This document shows, one piece after another, positions 22,189 to 32,483 of a stretch of DNA of 64,000 bases; within the stretch, counting starts at the first letter, position 1; each line of letters starts with the position of its first letter. The position numbers and the translations under genes were made by a program. The notes under the pieces were generated by a model, which did not search any database, was not told where the DNA came from, and worked only from the letters and a program-made list of their open reading frames with translations. The DNA is taken from positions 246,775-310,774 of the forward strand of contig CAJNOJ010000114.1 of assembly GCA_905250025.1 (NCBI GenBank), in the 5' to 3' direction. The stretch is from Adineta ricciae (taxonomy: Eukaryota > Rotifera > Eurotatoria > Adinetida > Adinetidae).

Positions 22189-22755
22189 TTATTGAAACCA
22201 TTCTGAGAAATGTCTTTGGGTGTTTGTATATAGTTGATCAAGTCGTGCTATTTCCGCAACTTGAGACTGATTTGGCTTCATAAGTAAAATGTTGTAATCA
22301 AATGGTCGCAATATTGCTAGATCGACTAAACGTTTTACACGGGATAATGGTACGTATACTGCTGCGATGTCATCAGTTTCACTTGGCAATTTTAAATGAA
22401 CAACCACTTTGTTTAATGTTTGACCTTGACTTTTATGTGTTGTAATACAATAAGCAGGTACAAGTGGTAGTGCAGATCGTTTGATTGATAGAAGTGTCTT
22501 TTGATTTGATTTTGGTTACTTGTCTTTCGGAAGGATATCGGCCACATCAACATGAAATGTTTGCTCCACTAATGGGATTGGAATAAGTTTCGGTCCAAGA
22601 TCTTGAAGTTTACATTCGATTTTCTATTTAGTAATTTCGATCAAAGCATATATTGGTCGACGAATATATGTTGTATTGCTTGGAAACATTTCAGATAAAG
22701 TTTCTGTTGATACCGATTCTTCATGATATACTAGCTGTCGAAAGATTCCATCAGA
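22189..22755 (-). pseudogene. Pif1-like DNA helicase remnant (Helitron-type)
   Basis: Read on the minus strand this is the C-terminal end of a Pif1-family superfamily 1 helicase. The diagnostic stretch is AYCITTHKSQGQTLNKVVV (the conserved helicase block near motif VI), followed by AAVYVPLSRVKRLVDLAILR. Upstream in the same frame come VEQTFHVDVADILP and YIRRPIYALIEITK, interrupted by a TAA (about 22516) and a TAG (about 22627), so it is dead. Such helicases are carried by Helitron transposons, which are plentiful in bdelloids, and the flanking dispersed repeats here fit a mobile origin. No Rep/HUH domain or Helitron ends were identified. Confidence 0.75.
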
Positions 22756-22838
22756 GATGAGCAAATACCAATACAATTTGTACTCTGAATTTTACTATGA
22801 AATATTTTGATCTCACAATACTGTATTCCATAAATCTA

Positions 22839-23057
22839 CAAGTAACGCTCGTCTAGCGACTCGCTCAGCTCTTTCTCGTAGAAATCGTGCTTTCAGATAT
22901 TACACTTTAAAGCTATTATTGTGTACATTAATTTATTTTTAGTGTAGATTAGATATTTTCACGAAAGTAGTAATAGATATTTATACCAAATATCAAATTG
23001 AGAATCAGGCATTCTAAATAAGTGTCAATACAATTAAGTAGATTATGAGTTATTACA
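22839..23057 (+). repeat. Dispersed repeat beginning ACAAGTAACGCTCG
   Basis: About 220 bp that match 31309-31500 along most of the length, including TCTTTCTCGTA, TGCTTTCAGAT and GATATTTATACCAAAT. It ends at an N (23058), where the A/T-rich repeat follows directly. At the second site a Pif1 remnant lies between the two repeat types. Confidence 0.75.
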
Positions 23058-23058
23058 N

Positions 23059-23311
23059 CCCTAAAAACCCTTTGGTAAAATTTTATGAAAAAAAAAACTT
23101 TTTGTAAAAAATTGGGCCTTTGTCTCAAAAAAACTTTTTTTATGAAAAATTTCCAAAAAATAACATCAGATTCGAAGTCTCCGCATCGAAATACATCTAT
23201 AAATGTCTTTTCGGAAAAATCGATTTTCAATGTTTTTTTGACCCTGCGGACATACAAGCAAACAAGCAAACAATTTATGTTTCTAAGACTCTTCTCTACG
23301 AGAAAGAGAAC
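23059..23311 (+). repeat. A/T-rich repeat unit (AAAACTTTTT type)
   Basis: It matches the last part of the tandem array at 32003-32482 almost base for base, including TTTCCAAAAAATAACATCAG, the stretch around GAAGTCTCCGCATCG and the end at CTCTACGAGAAAGAGAACAT. Here only about one and a half units are present. Confidence 0.8.
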
Positions 23312-23892
23312 ATTCAAAATGTACTCTCACGTACTGACTTGTATTGCCATGTACTGACCTACTTTGGGTCTGGAAAAGCTAGAGCCGATTAGCTAGTGGG
23401 TGATTCCATGGGACTTGTGACACGTTTACACCGACAGTCTCCAAATCGTTTGAAACTTTCAGGACTTATATAAGAGGGTGTGGGTGAGGGTGTGGGTGTG
23501 GAGTGTGGGTGTGGAGTGTGGGTGTGGAGTGTGAGTGTGGGTGTGGAGTGTGAGTGTGGGGTGTGGGTGTGAGGTTGTGGGTGTGACGGTGTCGGTGTGG
23601 GTGAGGGTGTGAGGGTGAGGGTGTGGGTGAGGGTGTGGTGAGATTGGCTGACGTTTGGTTGGTAGTTTAGTGATTGATTTGCAAAAGATTTTCTACGGGT
23701 TATGTGCCAATTTGTACTGACCAAAAGCGATTTTTCTACTGACCAAGAATGAGTTAGTTACTGACCAATTTATGGAACTGATCATTCACAATAAAATACT
23801 GATTGTTCACAAAAAAATACTGATCAGTTAAATACGACCATTTTTTTCGTGTGACCCTCCTTTCAGTCGAAGGAATGAAATATCAATGATTC
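23312..23892. other. Non-coding stretch with TACTGACC repeats around a telomere-like tract
   Basis: Apart from the G-rich tract described separately, the sequence contains at least seven degenerate copies of TACTGACC or ACTGATC: 23333-23360 on the left, and 23714-23830 on the right of the tract. No gene. Confidence 0.6.
23474..23642 (+). repeat. Interstitial G-rich telomere-like tract
   Basis: About 170 bp of irregular GTGTGGG, GTGTGGA and GTGAGGG units with no C-rich interruption on the plus strand. The core TGTGGG equals the telomere repeat reported for the bdelloid Adineta vaga (recalled from literature, not checked). Shorter tracts of the same kind and orientation lie at 25361-25390 and 30981-31004. 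Confidence 0.8.
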
Positions 23893-25241
23893 TTAACAAT
23901 GCGAATGGCAGTCTAGTGCGGGTGGACAGTACGAAGCACAGCCAGTGTAGCAATACAGTTCCCATCTCCACTGAACACCTGCGGACACTTTTTGTCCACC
24001 CGGCAAAGTGCAGTGACACTCGCTTGGGCTACCAAGCGTACAGCAGCAACCATTATAGTTTGCGTTTGTTGGTATTGTTGTCGTTTTCTTACAATCGGTC
24101 ATCAAAGTATTAATAGTTTTTTTAAGAGCTTCAGCCGTATCGGCGGCAATAACGAGCCCGCCGACACCCTTCGCAATCACTTTCAGAGATGTTTCGGCCA
24201 TAGCCTGTTCGAATTTGCCAAGGTCTTTGAAATAATCTTTCGGAATATTGCTGATTATTTCACCTGGCACTTTGGGTCCAACGCCTTTCAAATAATCTTT
24301 CAGGGCGCTTAGAGGATCACTTGGAGGTGGCGGACAGTCTTTCCAACACTCAATAAGAACAGGTACTGCTGTCCTATTAACAGGAGTAGGGTATAACATA
24401 AGTTCAGCAAAACAAACGGTTGAAAAAAATCTAAAACTTACGGGATAAAATCAGTAAGAAATCCCCTTACAAAGCACCATGCAAAAGCAGCCGGTGCCGC
24501 GGGGAATAACAAAGCGGCTCCTATGGCACAAGCCACTAGATTGTTAATTGCAACACGGGCTAAATCTCTAGCCATTCTATTTTCGCAGGCTGCGTCCAAG
24601 GCCCTCTTGGAGCGTTGTGAGGCGACACTGTTCAAAGAAACATTTGCGCAATTTTCACCCATAGCTAAAGCATTTTGATTTGTTATTGGTTGATATCCTT
24701 TGATAGAGGTAAGAGGTGTGTCTATGCCGGTTTTTATCAGCTGATCAACAATATGTTCCAGCGAGTCCAGCATTGCTGTAACAGCTTGTTCGTTTGAGAA
24801 AAAGCCGTCCAATATGTTGATGCAGGGTTGGCAGGTGCATTGCTTTGATGAAGAAGCAACTACGTCAGTACAACTCGTTTGTACAAGTTCACCCATGCAC
24901 CAGTGTAAAAAGTGTGGATCTTGTGGGCAAGTATTCTTGTCGCTGACGCACCGCTTTACCAATTGATTCGAAATGGACTGGTCGCTAGATTTCTTCACAA
25001 GTTTAAAGTAAATTTTGACACCAGCAACAGCTGCGACGATCAAAAGCCCGAGTGTAACACTAATGATAACTGCCCACTTTAAGCTTCGTCGCGTTTTGGA
25101 ACAGCCTGAGCCACGACGTGAAGAAGAAGAAGAAGCTGGTTGTCTGACTTGTGTTGTTGTTTCTACCACGTCCTGACAAGTGGCTGCCTTACTATAAGTC
25201 ACTTTGGCATAGGCTGATTTACTCCGACTAGCTTTCGACAT
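23893..25241 (-). CDS. Unrecognised cysteine-rich single-pass membrane protein
   Basis: Two exons on the minus strand: 25241-24442 and 24373-23893, joined in frame across a 68-bp GT-AG intron (24441-24374), giving 426 residues. The ATG at 25241 follows a TTTTTTTTAG that looks like a 3' splice site, so a leader intron is likely. A serine/arginine-rich cytoplasmic segment precedes a transmembrane helix at about 55-78 (WAVIISVTLGLLIVAAVAG). The extracellular part is cysteine-rich, contains a basic SKRALD site that may be a protease site, a second hydrophobic segment (about 230-260), and ends in a Cys-dense region (NGCCCTLGSPSECHC). I do not recognise the family. It is single-copy in the window and flanked by telomere-like tracts on both sides. 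Confidence 0.7.
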
Positions 25242-25360
25242 ATCTCTAAAAAAAAGGGAATCTGCAAACAATGAAATATAATGAATTTGTGGGGCTGGCA
25301 TGGGCCTAAGTATTCGAATATAAAAACATCATGTGAGCGAGGGCTGCGCGAATCTTTTTT

Positions 25361-25390
25361 GAGGGTGAGGGTGTGGGTGAGGGTGGGTGA
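25361..25390 (+). repeat. Short G-rich telomere-like tract
   Basis: GAGGGTGAGGGTGTGGGTGA followed by GGGTGGGTGA: the same unit family and orientation as 23474-23642, about 120 bp upstream of the membrane-protein start. Confidence 0.7.
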
Positions 25391-26591
25391 CATTTTTTTA
25401 TGATTGGAATCGATAGAGCTGATCGAGTTGTATCTGGAACAAGTGTTGGAATGGTAGTTGAAAGTGAAGAAACGAATCGGCGCTGGGTTTTTTTTAAATT
25501 TTCATGTTTTTTTAGGACTTTGTTTGCAATGTTTTGCATTTTTATGGGCAAGGAATGATATTTTCGGGAGTATTTTTTTTGAATAGATAGAGCTCACCGA
25601 GTTCTACTTGGAACGAATGCGATCAGAGTTGGAATACACTCCTGTGCGAATCCGTTACAGAAAAGGTCGAATCCGTGTCCAAGATATCCTACATCCCGAT
25701 CTTTGACCACTAGAGATGCACCGTTACTGTTTCAGGAACGGAGAAAGGATCAAGTGGGAAACAGCGGATTTTCGGGGTTGTCAATTCATAAAAAATCCTT
25801 GAAAATCCTTGACGTCCGTGAAATACGAAATCCGTCATTTCCCCCTTGCTTGGACATAGTTTGTTGAACGGGATTTTAACCCTTATTGCAACGTGCAGTT
25901 GACTCATTAAGTTTTCTCAGGTATAAGCCAGGATTTAGACTTAATAAGCTAGAAACTCATAGATCGCAATTTTATCTCAGCTGGATAGGACTCGAATCGG
26001 GATTCAACCAGATGCGCACTCGTCTAAGCACAAATGTGGCTCAAAAGGCACCATCCACATCTTGTGCTAATGTCAGTATGGTAGTAGCGCGAGCGAAAAT
26101 GCGGACGAAGAAAACTCGTATCACGCCCAAGTATATTTTCAGTGATCTTCAAATTCTATTGGAACACAGCCTTTATAACTAAAACCTTCTTTTGGATCAG
26201 GCCGAACAATATCAGAACCACTTAGGATCGAGCAGGGTTATGAAAATGTGGTCCATTTCGAGCTCTACTGGGTCACATAGTAATGTGGAAGAGATACGCT
26301 TACCTCAAAGTGTTCTAAACGTCGTTATAATGTTTGCCGATTCTGCGCTCCTATGTCTGTGTATTAGCTTTTTGTTCTTTTCTATGCACTTTACAAAAAA
26401 AAAATCACTAACGACAACCAATAAAATTCACCATTCTCCACTTTTTTATCAGATATTTACTTCGCAAATAAAGGCTACTATTCAAGTACGCTACGTACAT
26501 GGATATCGACTTTTTATGAAAGAAAACAAGAGCACATGCGTCAACGACGCTGTTTTTTTCTCTGTGAATACCTGTTGTGATACATGGCATA
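25391..26591. other. Gene-poor stretch
   Basis: No supported gene on either strand. The open frames here lack family features and have low-complexity composition. Confidence 0.4.
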
Positions 26592-26845
26592 CACTGGTAA
26601 AAATTTTCGTAGAATGATAAGCCCTCAAAAAAGGGTTTGTAGCTGAGAAATGCGTTTATCAACGTGATTCACCCCTTGATCAACCCTTTTCTCTTGATAA
26701 ACCCCAAAAAGGTATATTATCCGTTGCAAACTGATAAACTCTGACTTTGAGGGTTGATCAAGGGGTGGATCACGTTGATAAACGAATTTCTCAGTTATAA
26801 ACCCTTTTTTGAGGGCTTATCATTCTACGAAAATTTTTATCAGTC
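26592..26845. mobile_element. Fold-back element (MITE-like), long inverted repeats
   Basis: 254 bp. The left arm starts CACTGGTAAAAATTTTCGTA and the right arm ends with its near-perfect complement, TACGAAAATTTTTATCAGTC. Pairing continues for about 85 bp per arm through the GATAAGCCCTCAAAAAAGGG and GATCAACCC stretches around a loop of about 75 bp. No coding capacity. The size, the inverted repeats and the shared start with the two elements below support a non-autonomous DNA transposon family. No clear target-site duplication was seen. Confidence 0.85.
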
Positions 26846-27207
26846 TATGATTGTAGTCCACTAATTCCATTGAACCATCTGGTGATGTTCATATTAAGAT
26901 TAAGTGATATAGTCTTCCTTGTCTGTATCGAGAAACTTTCGGATTTCGATCGATACGTTTCATTTACTAGTGGGTTTATATGAGTCTGACGAATACTAAA
27001 GACCTCTACGGATTCCACAATTTTTCTAACTTCTCTAGATGCTCAAATGACGATAAACTATGCACTATGTAGCTGAAAGACTCCTATTTATCATCTATAT
27101 TGATGCTTAGTGATGTTTAAACGAATAATCTATCTTGATGAAGTTACACTTAGAAGAAAAACATTCGTTTATTACAATCGTGCAGCTGATTGATCGTGAT
27201 ACTGCGC
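26846..27207. other. Gene-poor stretch
   Basis: No feature was recognised. Confidence 0.4.
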
Positions 27208-27873
27208 ATTGTTAAACAGCCTAACGAGCTGAGAGATCATAACTGCTATATCTGTAAATCGATATTTTGAGAAAACAGCACATATAGTATTTAGTACACG
27301 TATTTCAAATGTATCCGTTAAAAAAGATTTGTTCAACACTGAAAAATCTGTGGTGAATAATAAACTCTTCAAAATGATTTATCAAACTGATCAACTCTAT
27401 AAGATACTTTTTTTCCGTTTATTAGCATCATAAATCTTTCGATATGCTGTCTCTTGTGATCTACTCAAACAAAGTATTTTATACGTTGCAATCTGATAAA
27501 CGTTTTAGGTTATATCAAAAGATTTATTGTGCTAATAAACAGAAAAAATGTATCTCAACGAATTAATCAGTTTAATAAATCCTTTTGGAGGGTTTATTAT
27601 TCCCTACGGATTTTTTTGCAGTGAATCTACGTTTGAGTTTCAACGATATCCTTGGATTGTGATAAACAGCTGTCTTTTACTGAAATCTTATCAATATTTT
27701 AAACTATTTTAGAACTAAATTTTTAATGAAATACATGTATGAGAGCAAATTGACATTTATTAAATCTTTATATAACTCTAACGACGAATATTATCTACAT
27801 GGGCGAGCTTATCTGTAAAAAAAAGTACTCCTTGTTTGAATATCTTCAAGGTACATTTCAAGACAGATAATAA
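27208..27873 (+). repeat. Duplicated 0.67-kb repeat segment, copy 1
   Basis: It matches 29714-30376 with a few percent divergence, from ATTGTTAAAC through the fold-back element to TTTCAAGACAGATAATA. It is followed directly by the dispersed motif AACAAGTAACGCTC at about 27872. The minus-strand frame 27172-27372 is conserved in both but not recognised. Confidence 0.85.
27337..27623. mobile_element. Fold-back element (MITE-like), second family member
   Basis: 287 bp with arms of about 110 bp. It starts CACTGAAAAATCTG, contains AATAATAAACTCTTCAAAA on the left, and the complementary AATAATAAACCCTCCAAAA when the right end is read backwards. It ends at CAGTG (27619-27623). The terminal CACTG and the inner order resemble the element at 26592-26845, so the two probably share a superfamily. 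Confidence 0.85.
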
Positions 27874-29391
27874 CAAGTAACGCTCATGCTTTGGATTCGC
27901 TGATCCTTTTCTGAAAGACTTTTCCGAATGCTGAACGCATTCAGAGATTTCGAAAGAGAAAAAACACACTGCGATTGCTATTAGGGCTCAACTGACTCAT
28001 GGCACTATGTCACACACTAGAATGAATGGGATGCAAAAGTCTTTTTAGGAATCAGATCGATTAGCCATTTGTCACTGGATAATTCTCCAGCACTAACTAT
28101 GTTGACTGAAAAATTCATCGATCAACGGCTAGCCAGACGGCCACTCACAGCCAACCATTGACCTTTGTCATCTGTTTTTCTATTTTCACATCACGCGCAT
28201 GGAAATTTTCATAAATGCTTCACTAAACCACTCATAGACGGCCGATATACAGTACACTACTTGAAAAGTGTGAACATTCGCCTGTGTCGTCCAGCGATAA
28301 ACCGATTCTTTTCTCTCCTGTCAATAAAATGATACCTTGTCGAATATTTTCAATGAGGAATATCCATTCGTCAAATCCCTTTCAAAATTATTTGAAGCCT
28401 GGCAAGGTTATTCTAAGCGTACACTTTAGGATTAATCTAGCATTTAAACGCCTGGTCGTTCGTCGACTTTCCTCCGTTGAGCCACTCACGGCTAGTCTTT
28501 GCCATGCTGTCTCTGTTATTCCTTTCGCTTTTGATCAACTTTTAAACTGAACGATTGGGCTTTCTTTTATGGTCACTTCGACTGCCCAAAGAAACTAGAT
28601 GAGAAAGTCTTATTATATGACTTGCTTCGAAACGAACATCTTTCAAAGCGCTGCATGTGTTCACAATACTGTTTCTACAGCCCACGCGTCTGTGGTTACT
28701 AAGATGGAATTTCACCGATGGGTATATCGCTTTGCGAACTACTTCTACTAAATTCCCATGAAGGGACATGATGTATGTAGCCTACAAAGCAAAGATGATA
28801 CTAAGCTCGTATCACTTTTTCGAATTTCTTGAATTAGAAACATCATTATGTACATTGCATTAGATCTTCTCGTGTAAGTTCTTGAGCTACTATCTTTGTA
28901 CACATGACGTCTGTGAATAGCGTTCAGCTCACCATCTCCTGCAAAAGATTTTAGAACAGATAAAGAAAATTATCTCCTTTGTAAAGAGGAAGGAACAACC
29001 CCAGGCTCAGCGAATAAAACGAAATTCACCCTCAAATTCGAATTTCCCGACGTCAGAAATCCTTCGGTCTACTCTGACAATGGATGTTAATAAGTTGTGG
29101 GTAGTTAATGAAAAGCTAATAATTAATTAATCAACACTAACCTCCAATTCGAGATCCTCGACCTCGATTACCCTACGGGCAATCATTTTCTAGCAACTAT
29201 CGATCAATTTCTTTGTTTTTAGAAATGCTGATTTCTGATTGGATAGGACAGACAGACAAACTTTAAGCTTTTTAACACAGCATTTAAACGCTGTATAACC
29301 CTTTCTTTCAGAAAAGGGAATAAGTAAGTTTTGTATTGATGTTCATACTTGTGGCTAATTCAGGATGTTCATGATGGAATCGAAGAGTAAC
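27874..29391. other. Gene-poor stretch
   Basis: It contains the dispersed motif AACAAGTAACGCTCATG at about 27872-27890. The frame 28284-28550 has no features I can support. No RNA gene was seen. Confidence 0.4.
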
Positions 29392-29711
29392 TCAATTGAG
29401 TGAGGATAGTTCATTCAACACAGCCATTTTGGTAAACGCATCTGCATGCGTTCTAAGTAAGATATCTTCACCAGGATCATAAGATTGAAGTATATGAAAT
29501 GAAACCATCTGCGTTTGTAATCTTAATTTCTCGATAACATTTGTTAGTTTAGACGATGCGTTCATACACAAAAATATGCAGGAACGAAGATTAGGAAAGC
29601 TATGCCGATTAAAAAAATATGCGATGACATTTGTCTGATCGCATATTTGATCACAAACATAGAACGAAATGACTTGATCGGAATGAAAAGTCAGATTACG
29701 AGATAAAAACT
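29392..29711 (-). pseudogene. Fragment, possibly C-terminal part of an F-box/LRR-like gene
   Basis: The minus strand is open for about 105 codons up to the N at 29713. It starts KFLSRNLTFHSDQVISFYVC and ends in a TGA at 29392-29394. Leucine- and serine-rich, alternating pattern with segments such as FPNLRSCIFL resembles the LRR tail of the F-box-like genes here, but there is no F-box. The upstream part is lost at the N, where an unrelated repeat begins. Confidence 0.35.
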
Positions 29712-29712
29712 T

Positions 29713-29713
29713 N
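29713..29713. other. Single N at a repeat junction
   Basis: It lies exactly where the F-box-like fragment stops and the second copy of the 0.67-kb repeat starts. Confidence 0.9.
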
Positions 29714-30376
29714 ATTGTTAAATGGCCTAACGAGTTGAGAGATCATAACTGCTATATCTGTAAATCGATATTTTGAGAAAACAACACATATAGTATTTAG
29801 TACACGTATCTCAAATGTATCCGTCAAAAAAGATTTGTTCAACACTGAAAAATCTGTGGTGAATAATAAACTCTCCAAAATGATTTATCAAACTGATCAA
29901 CTCTTTAAGACACGTTTTTTCCGTTTATTAGCATAATAAATCTTTTGATATATTGTCTCTTGTGGTCTACTCAAAAAAATTATTTTATACGTTGCAATCT
30001 GATAAACGTTTTAGGTCATATCAAAAGATTTATGATGCTAATAAACAGAAAAAATGTATCTTAACAATTAATCAAATTAATAAATCATTTTGGAGGGTTT
30101 ATTATTCCATACGGATTGTTTTGCAGTGAATCTACGTTTGAGTTTCAACGATATGATTGGATTGTGATAAATAGCTGTCTTTTACTGAAATCTTATCAAT
30201 ATTTTAAACTATTTTAGAACTAATTTTTTAATGAAATCCATGTATGAGAGCAAATTGACGTTTATTAAATCTTTATATACCTCTAACGATGCATATTATC
30301 TACATGGGTGAGCTTATCTGTAACAAAGTACTCCTTGTTTGAATATCTTTAAGGTACATTTCAAGACAGATAATAA
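29714..30376 (+). repeat. Duplicated 0.67-kb repeat segment, copy 2
   Basis: Counterpart of 27208-27873. The match begins immediately after the N at 29713. Confidence 0.85.
29843..30128. mobile_element. Fold-back element (MITE-like), copy within second repeat
   Basis: 286 bp, same ends (CACTG ... CAGTG) and arms as 27337-27623. It was probably copied with its surroundings rather than by independent transposition, because the flanks match too. Confidence 0.85.
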
Positions 30377-31308
30377 TAGAGAGGATGCTGAGTTTATTAT
30401 CGTTTGATTAAAAACAAGCGGGTTTATATTCTCTCGTTAACTTTTCTAATAAATCATACTGTTTATCAACTAAAAGAGAGATAAATCGATTTGAGTTTGA
30501 ATTCCTATTTATCGTATCGTGATTTAAAGTATCGAAGTTGTTGCGATACATTCCCATAACAAAAAAATATATGAAAAGTCTAATTAAAAACAAGAACTAA
30601 AGTATTCTGGACATCAATATCCTTAGGGAAAATTTGAAGATCGCAGAATATAAACTTGTGGCAGATGACGCCTCTCAAATACCACTGCTAATCTACATTT
30701 CACTGCGCATTTTCCGAATCGCGGCGATCAGCAGTATCTGTTTCAAAGTTTTTTCGTGGGTATGTGAATCTTTATGATAAGCGCATAAGGGTGTTAGAAT
30801 TAGTAAAAGGAGCCATTACCAGTTTCGACTTTGCTTACAAGTCTCACCATATGGCTTTCTTCAATAGAATTCATCATCATACACTGCAACACTGTATCTT
30901 CTCTATTTTATAGGGGTTGATTGCGGCTTCATTGTCATTTTATGATGATGAATTCTTGAGGTTGAGTAGAGCTGCTATCTTGAGGGTGATGGTGTGGGTG
31001 TGAGATAGATAGAGATAGCTACGACTATAGTTTCCGCCTTTCTCAAGGGCCGTATTCGTCAGGTAGCTTTTATTGTCTTTGCATATGAGATTCAATTCTA
31101 ATGTCGAAGGCTCATAGAATGAATCTCCAAACTATTTAAATTAAATTCAAAGTAAAGCAAAGGGATCTACTTTTCTACTTTAGAGTATATCACGACCGGT
31201 TTCGTCCTTGCTCAAGGGACTCCAGTTGGCTTAAGGCATTTCTATTTGATCTGAATAAAATCAAACTAAAATATCATCTACATTGTGTTGTTATGAAAGC
31301 AATTAAAA
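30377..31308. other. Gene-poor stretch with a short telomere-like tract
   Basis: No supported gene. It includes the G-rich tract at 30981-31004. Confidence 0.4.
30981..31004 (+). repeat. Short G-rich telomere-like tract
   Basis: TGAGGGTGATGGTGTGGGTG followed by TGAG: the same composition and orientation as the tracts at 23474 and 25361. Confidence 0.55.
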
Positions 31309-31500
31309 ACAAGTAACGCTCGTCTTTAGACTCGCTTAGCGCTTTCTCGTAAAAATTTGCTTTCAGATGTTATATTTTTAATGCATTACTGTGTATATAA
31401 GTTTGTTCGCAGCACATTAGATATTTATACCAAATGTTAAATAGAGCATTAGATATTGTGAAGAAATATCAATACAGTTAGGAAGATTATGGATGATAAC
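31309..31500 (+). repeat. Dispersed repeat beginning AACAAGTAACGCTCG, second long copy
   Basis: It matches 22839-23057: ACGCTCGTC, GACTCGCTTAGC, TTTCTCGTA, TGCTTTCAGAT and GATATTTATACCAAAT in the same order. It lies about 290 bp before the second Pif1 remnant. Confidence 0.75.
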
Positions 31501-31786
31501 ATCAAAAAACGAAATCAAGAAAACACGATAGGCAATATCTGATGCAATGAGAGAAAAGAGACAGTTACTACAATAATTAAGATAAATGTAAAGAAAGAGA
31601 TAAAGAAAATAAACATGCATGAATAAGTATCTGAAGGTAATTTCAAAGTATAACACGTTTTATATGCTTGCAATAACACTAGACTCTTAGCAAAGTATCG
31701 ATTTACACATGTTTCAAAAAATGAAAGAGGTACACTCTCGTTTTGTCTTTTTTGTCAAGTTCATCTAAACGTTTCAGTTCAGCGTC

Positions 31787-32002
31787 TTACCCAGAAGAAG
31801 ATTGAACTTGTAGAACCTTCATGTGGAAAGGTCGAAGGATAACTATATCATCCACTTTCTTCACTCTACTGAATGGTACATATATCGATGCTACTTTCAG
31901 TGTCCCAGGCGGAACTTGAAGATCGACTACGATTTTGTTCATTGTGAGTCCTTGCGCCTTGTATGTAGTTATAGCGAAGGCAAGTACAATGCTCGACCCC
32001 AA
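31787..32002 (-). pseudogene. Pif1-like helicase C-terminal fragment
   Basis: A 71-codon minus-strand frame containing AITTYKAQGLTMNKIVVDL followed by VASIYVPFSRVKKVDDIVIL: the same helicase block as 22189-22755 but a clearly different sequence, so it is from another element or subfamily. Only the end of the protein is present. The frame reaches a TGA near 31787. It lies between the dispersed repeat and the A/T-rich tandem array. Confidence 0.7.
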
Positions 32003-32482
32003 AATGTCTTCGGTGAATTTTTATAAAAAAAACTGTTTTTTACAATAAAGTCGCCCTCTGTATAAAAAAACTAGTCCATGTAAACATTTTAAAAAAATAG
32101 CGCCAGATTCGAGTTCATCGGCCCAAATAACTCCTTAGTCAAATTTTATAAAAAAGCTTTTTTTTGTAAAAAACGGCTCTTTGTCTAAAAAATCATTTTT
32201 TACAAAAAATTTTGACAAACTAACATCAGATTTGAATTCCTGGACCCCAAAAACGCTTTGGTAAAATTTTATTAAAAAAAATTTTTGTAAAAGTTGGGTC
32301 TTTGTCTCAAAAAAAATTTCTTATGAAAAATTTCCAAAAAATAACATCAGATTCGAAGTCTCCGCATCGAAATACATCTAGAAATGTCTTTTCGGAAAAA
32401 TCGATTTTCAATGTTTTTTTGACCCTGCGGACATACAAGCAAACAATTTGTTTCTAAGACTATTCTCTACGAGAAAGAGAAC
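32003..32482 (+). repeat. A/T-rich tandem array, about three ~120-bp units
   Basis: Successive degenerate units share the order CC-AAAAAC-CTTTGGTAAAATTTTAT, a poly-A/poly-T centre, GGTCTTTGTCTCAAAAAA, a second A/T run and AACATCAGATT. Units start near 32003, 32120 and 32245. The last one matches 23059-23311. Confidence 0.75.
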
Positions 32483-32483
32483 A

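Noticed and set aside
22189-22755. A complete Helitron
   Set aside because: Only the helicase end is visible, with two in-frame stops; no Rep/HUH domain or defined ends were found.
25886-26617. Two adjacent plus-strand frames of 98 and 141 codons
   Set aside because: Composition is not protein-like, and nothing links them; no second copy is available to test conservation.
28284-28550. 88-codon plus-strand frame
   Set aside because: No homology pattern, no conserved counterpart and no splice context; probably chance.
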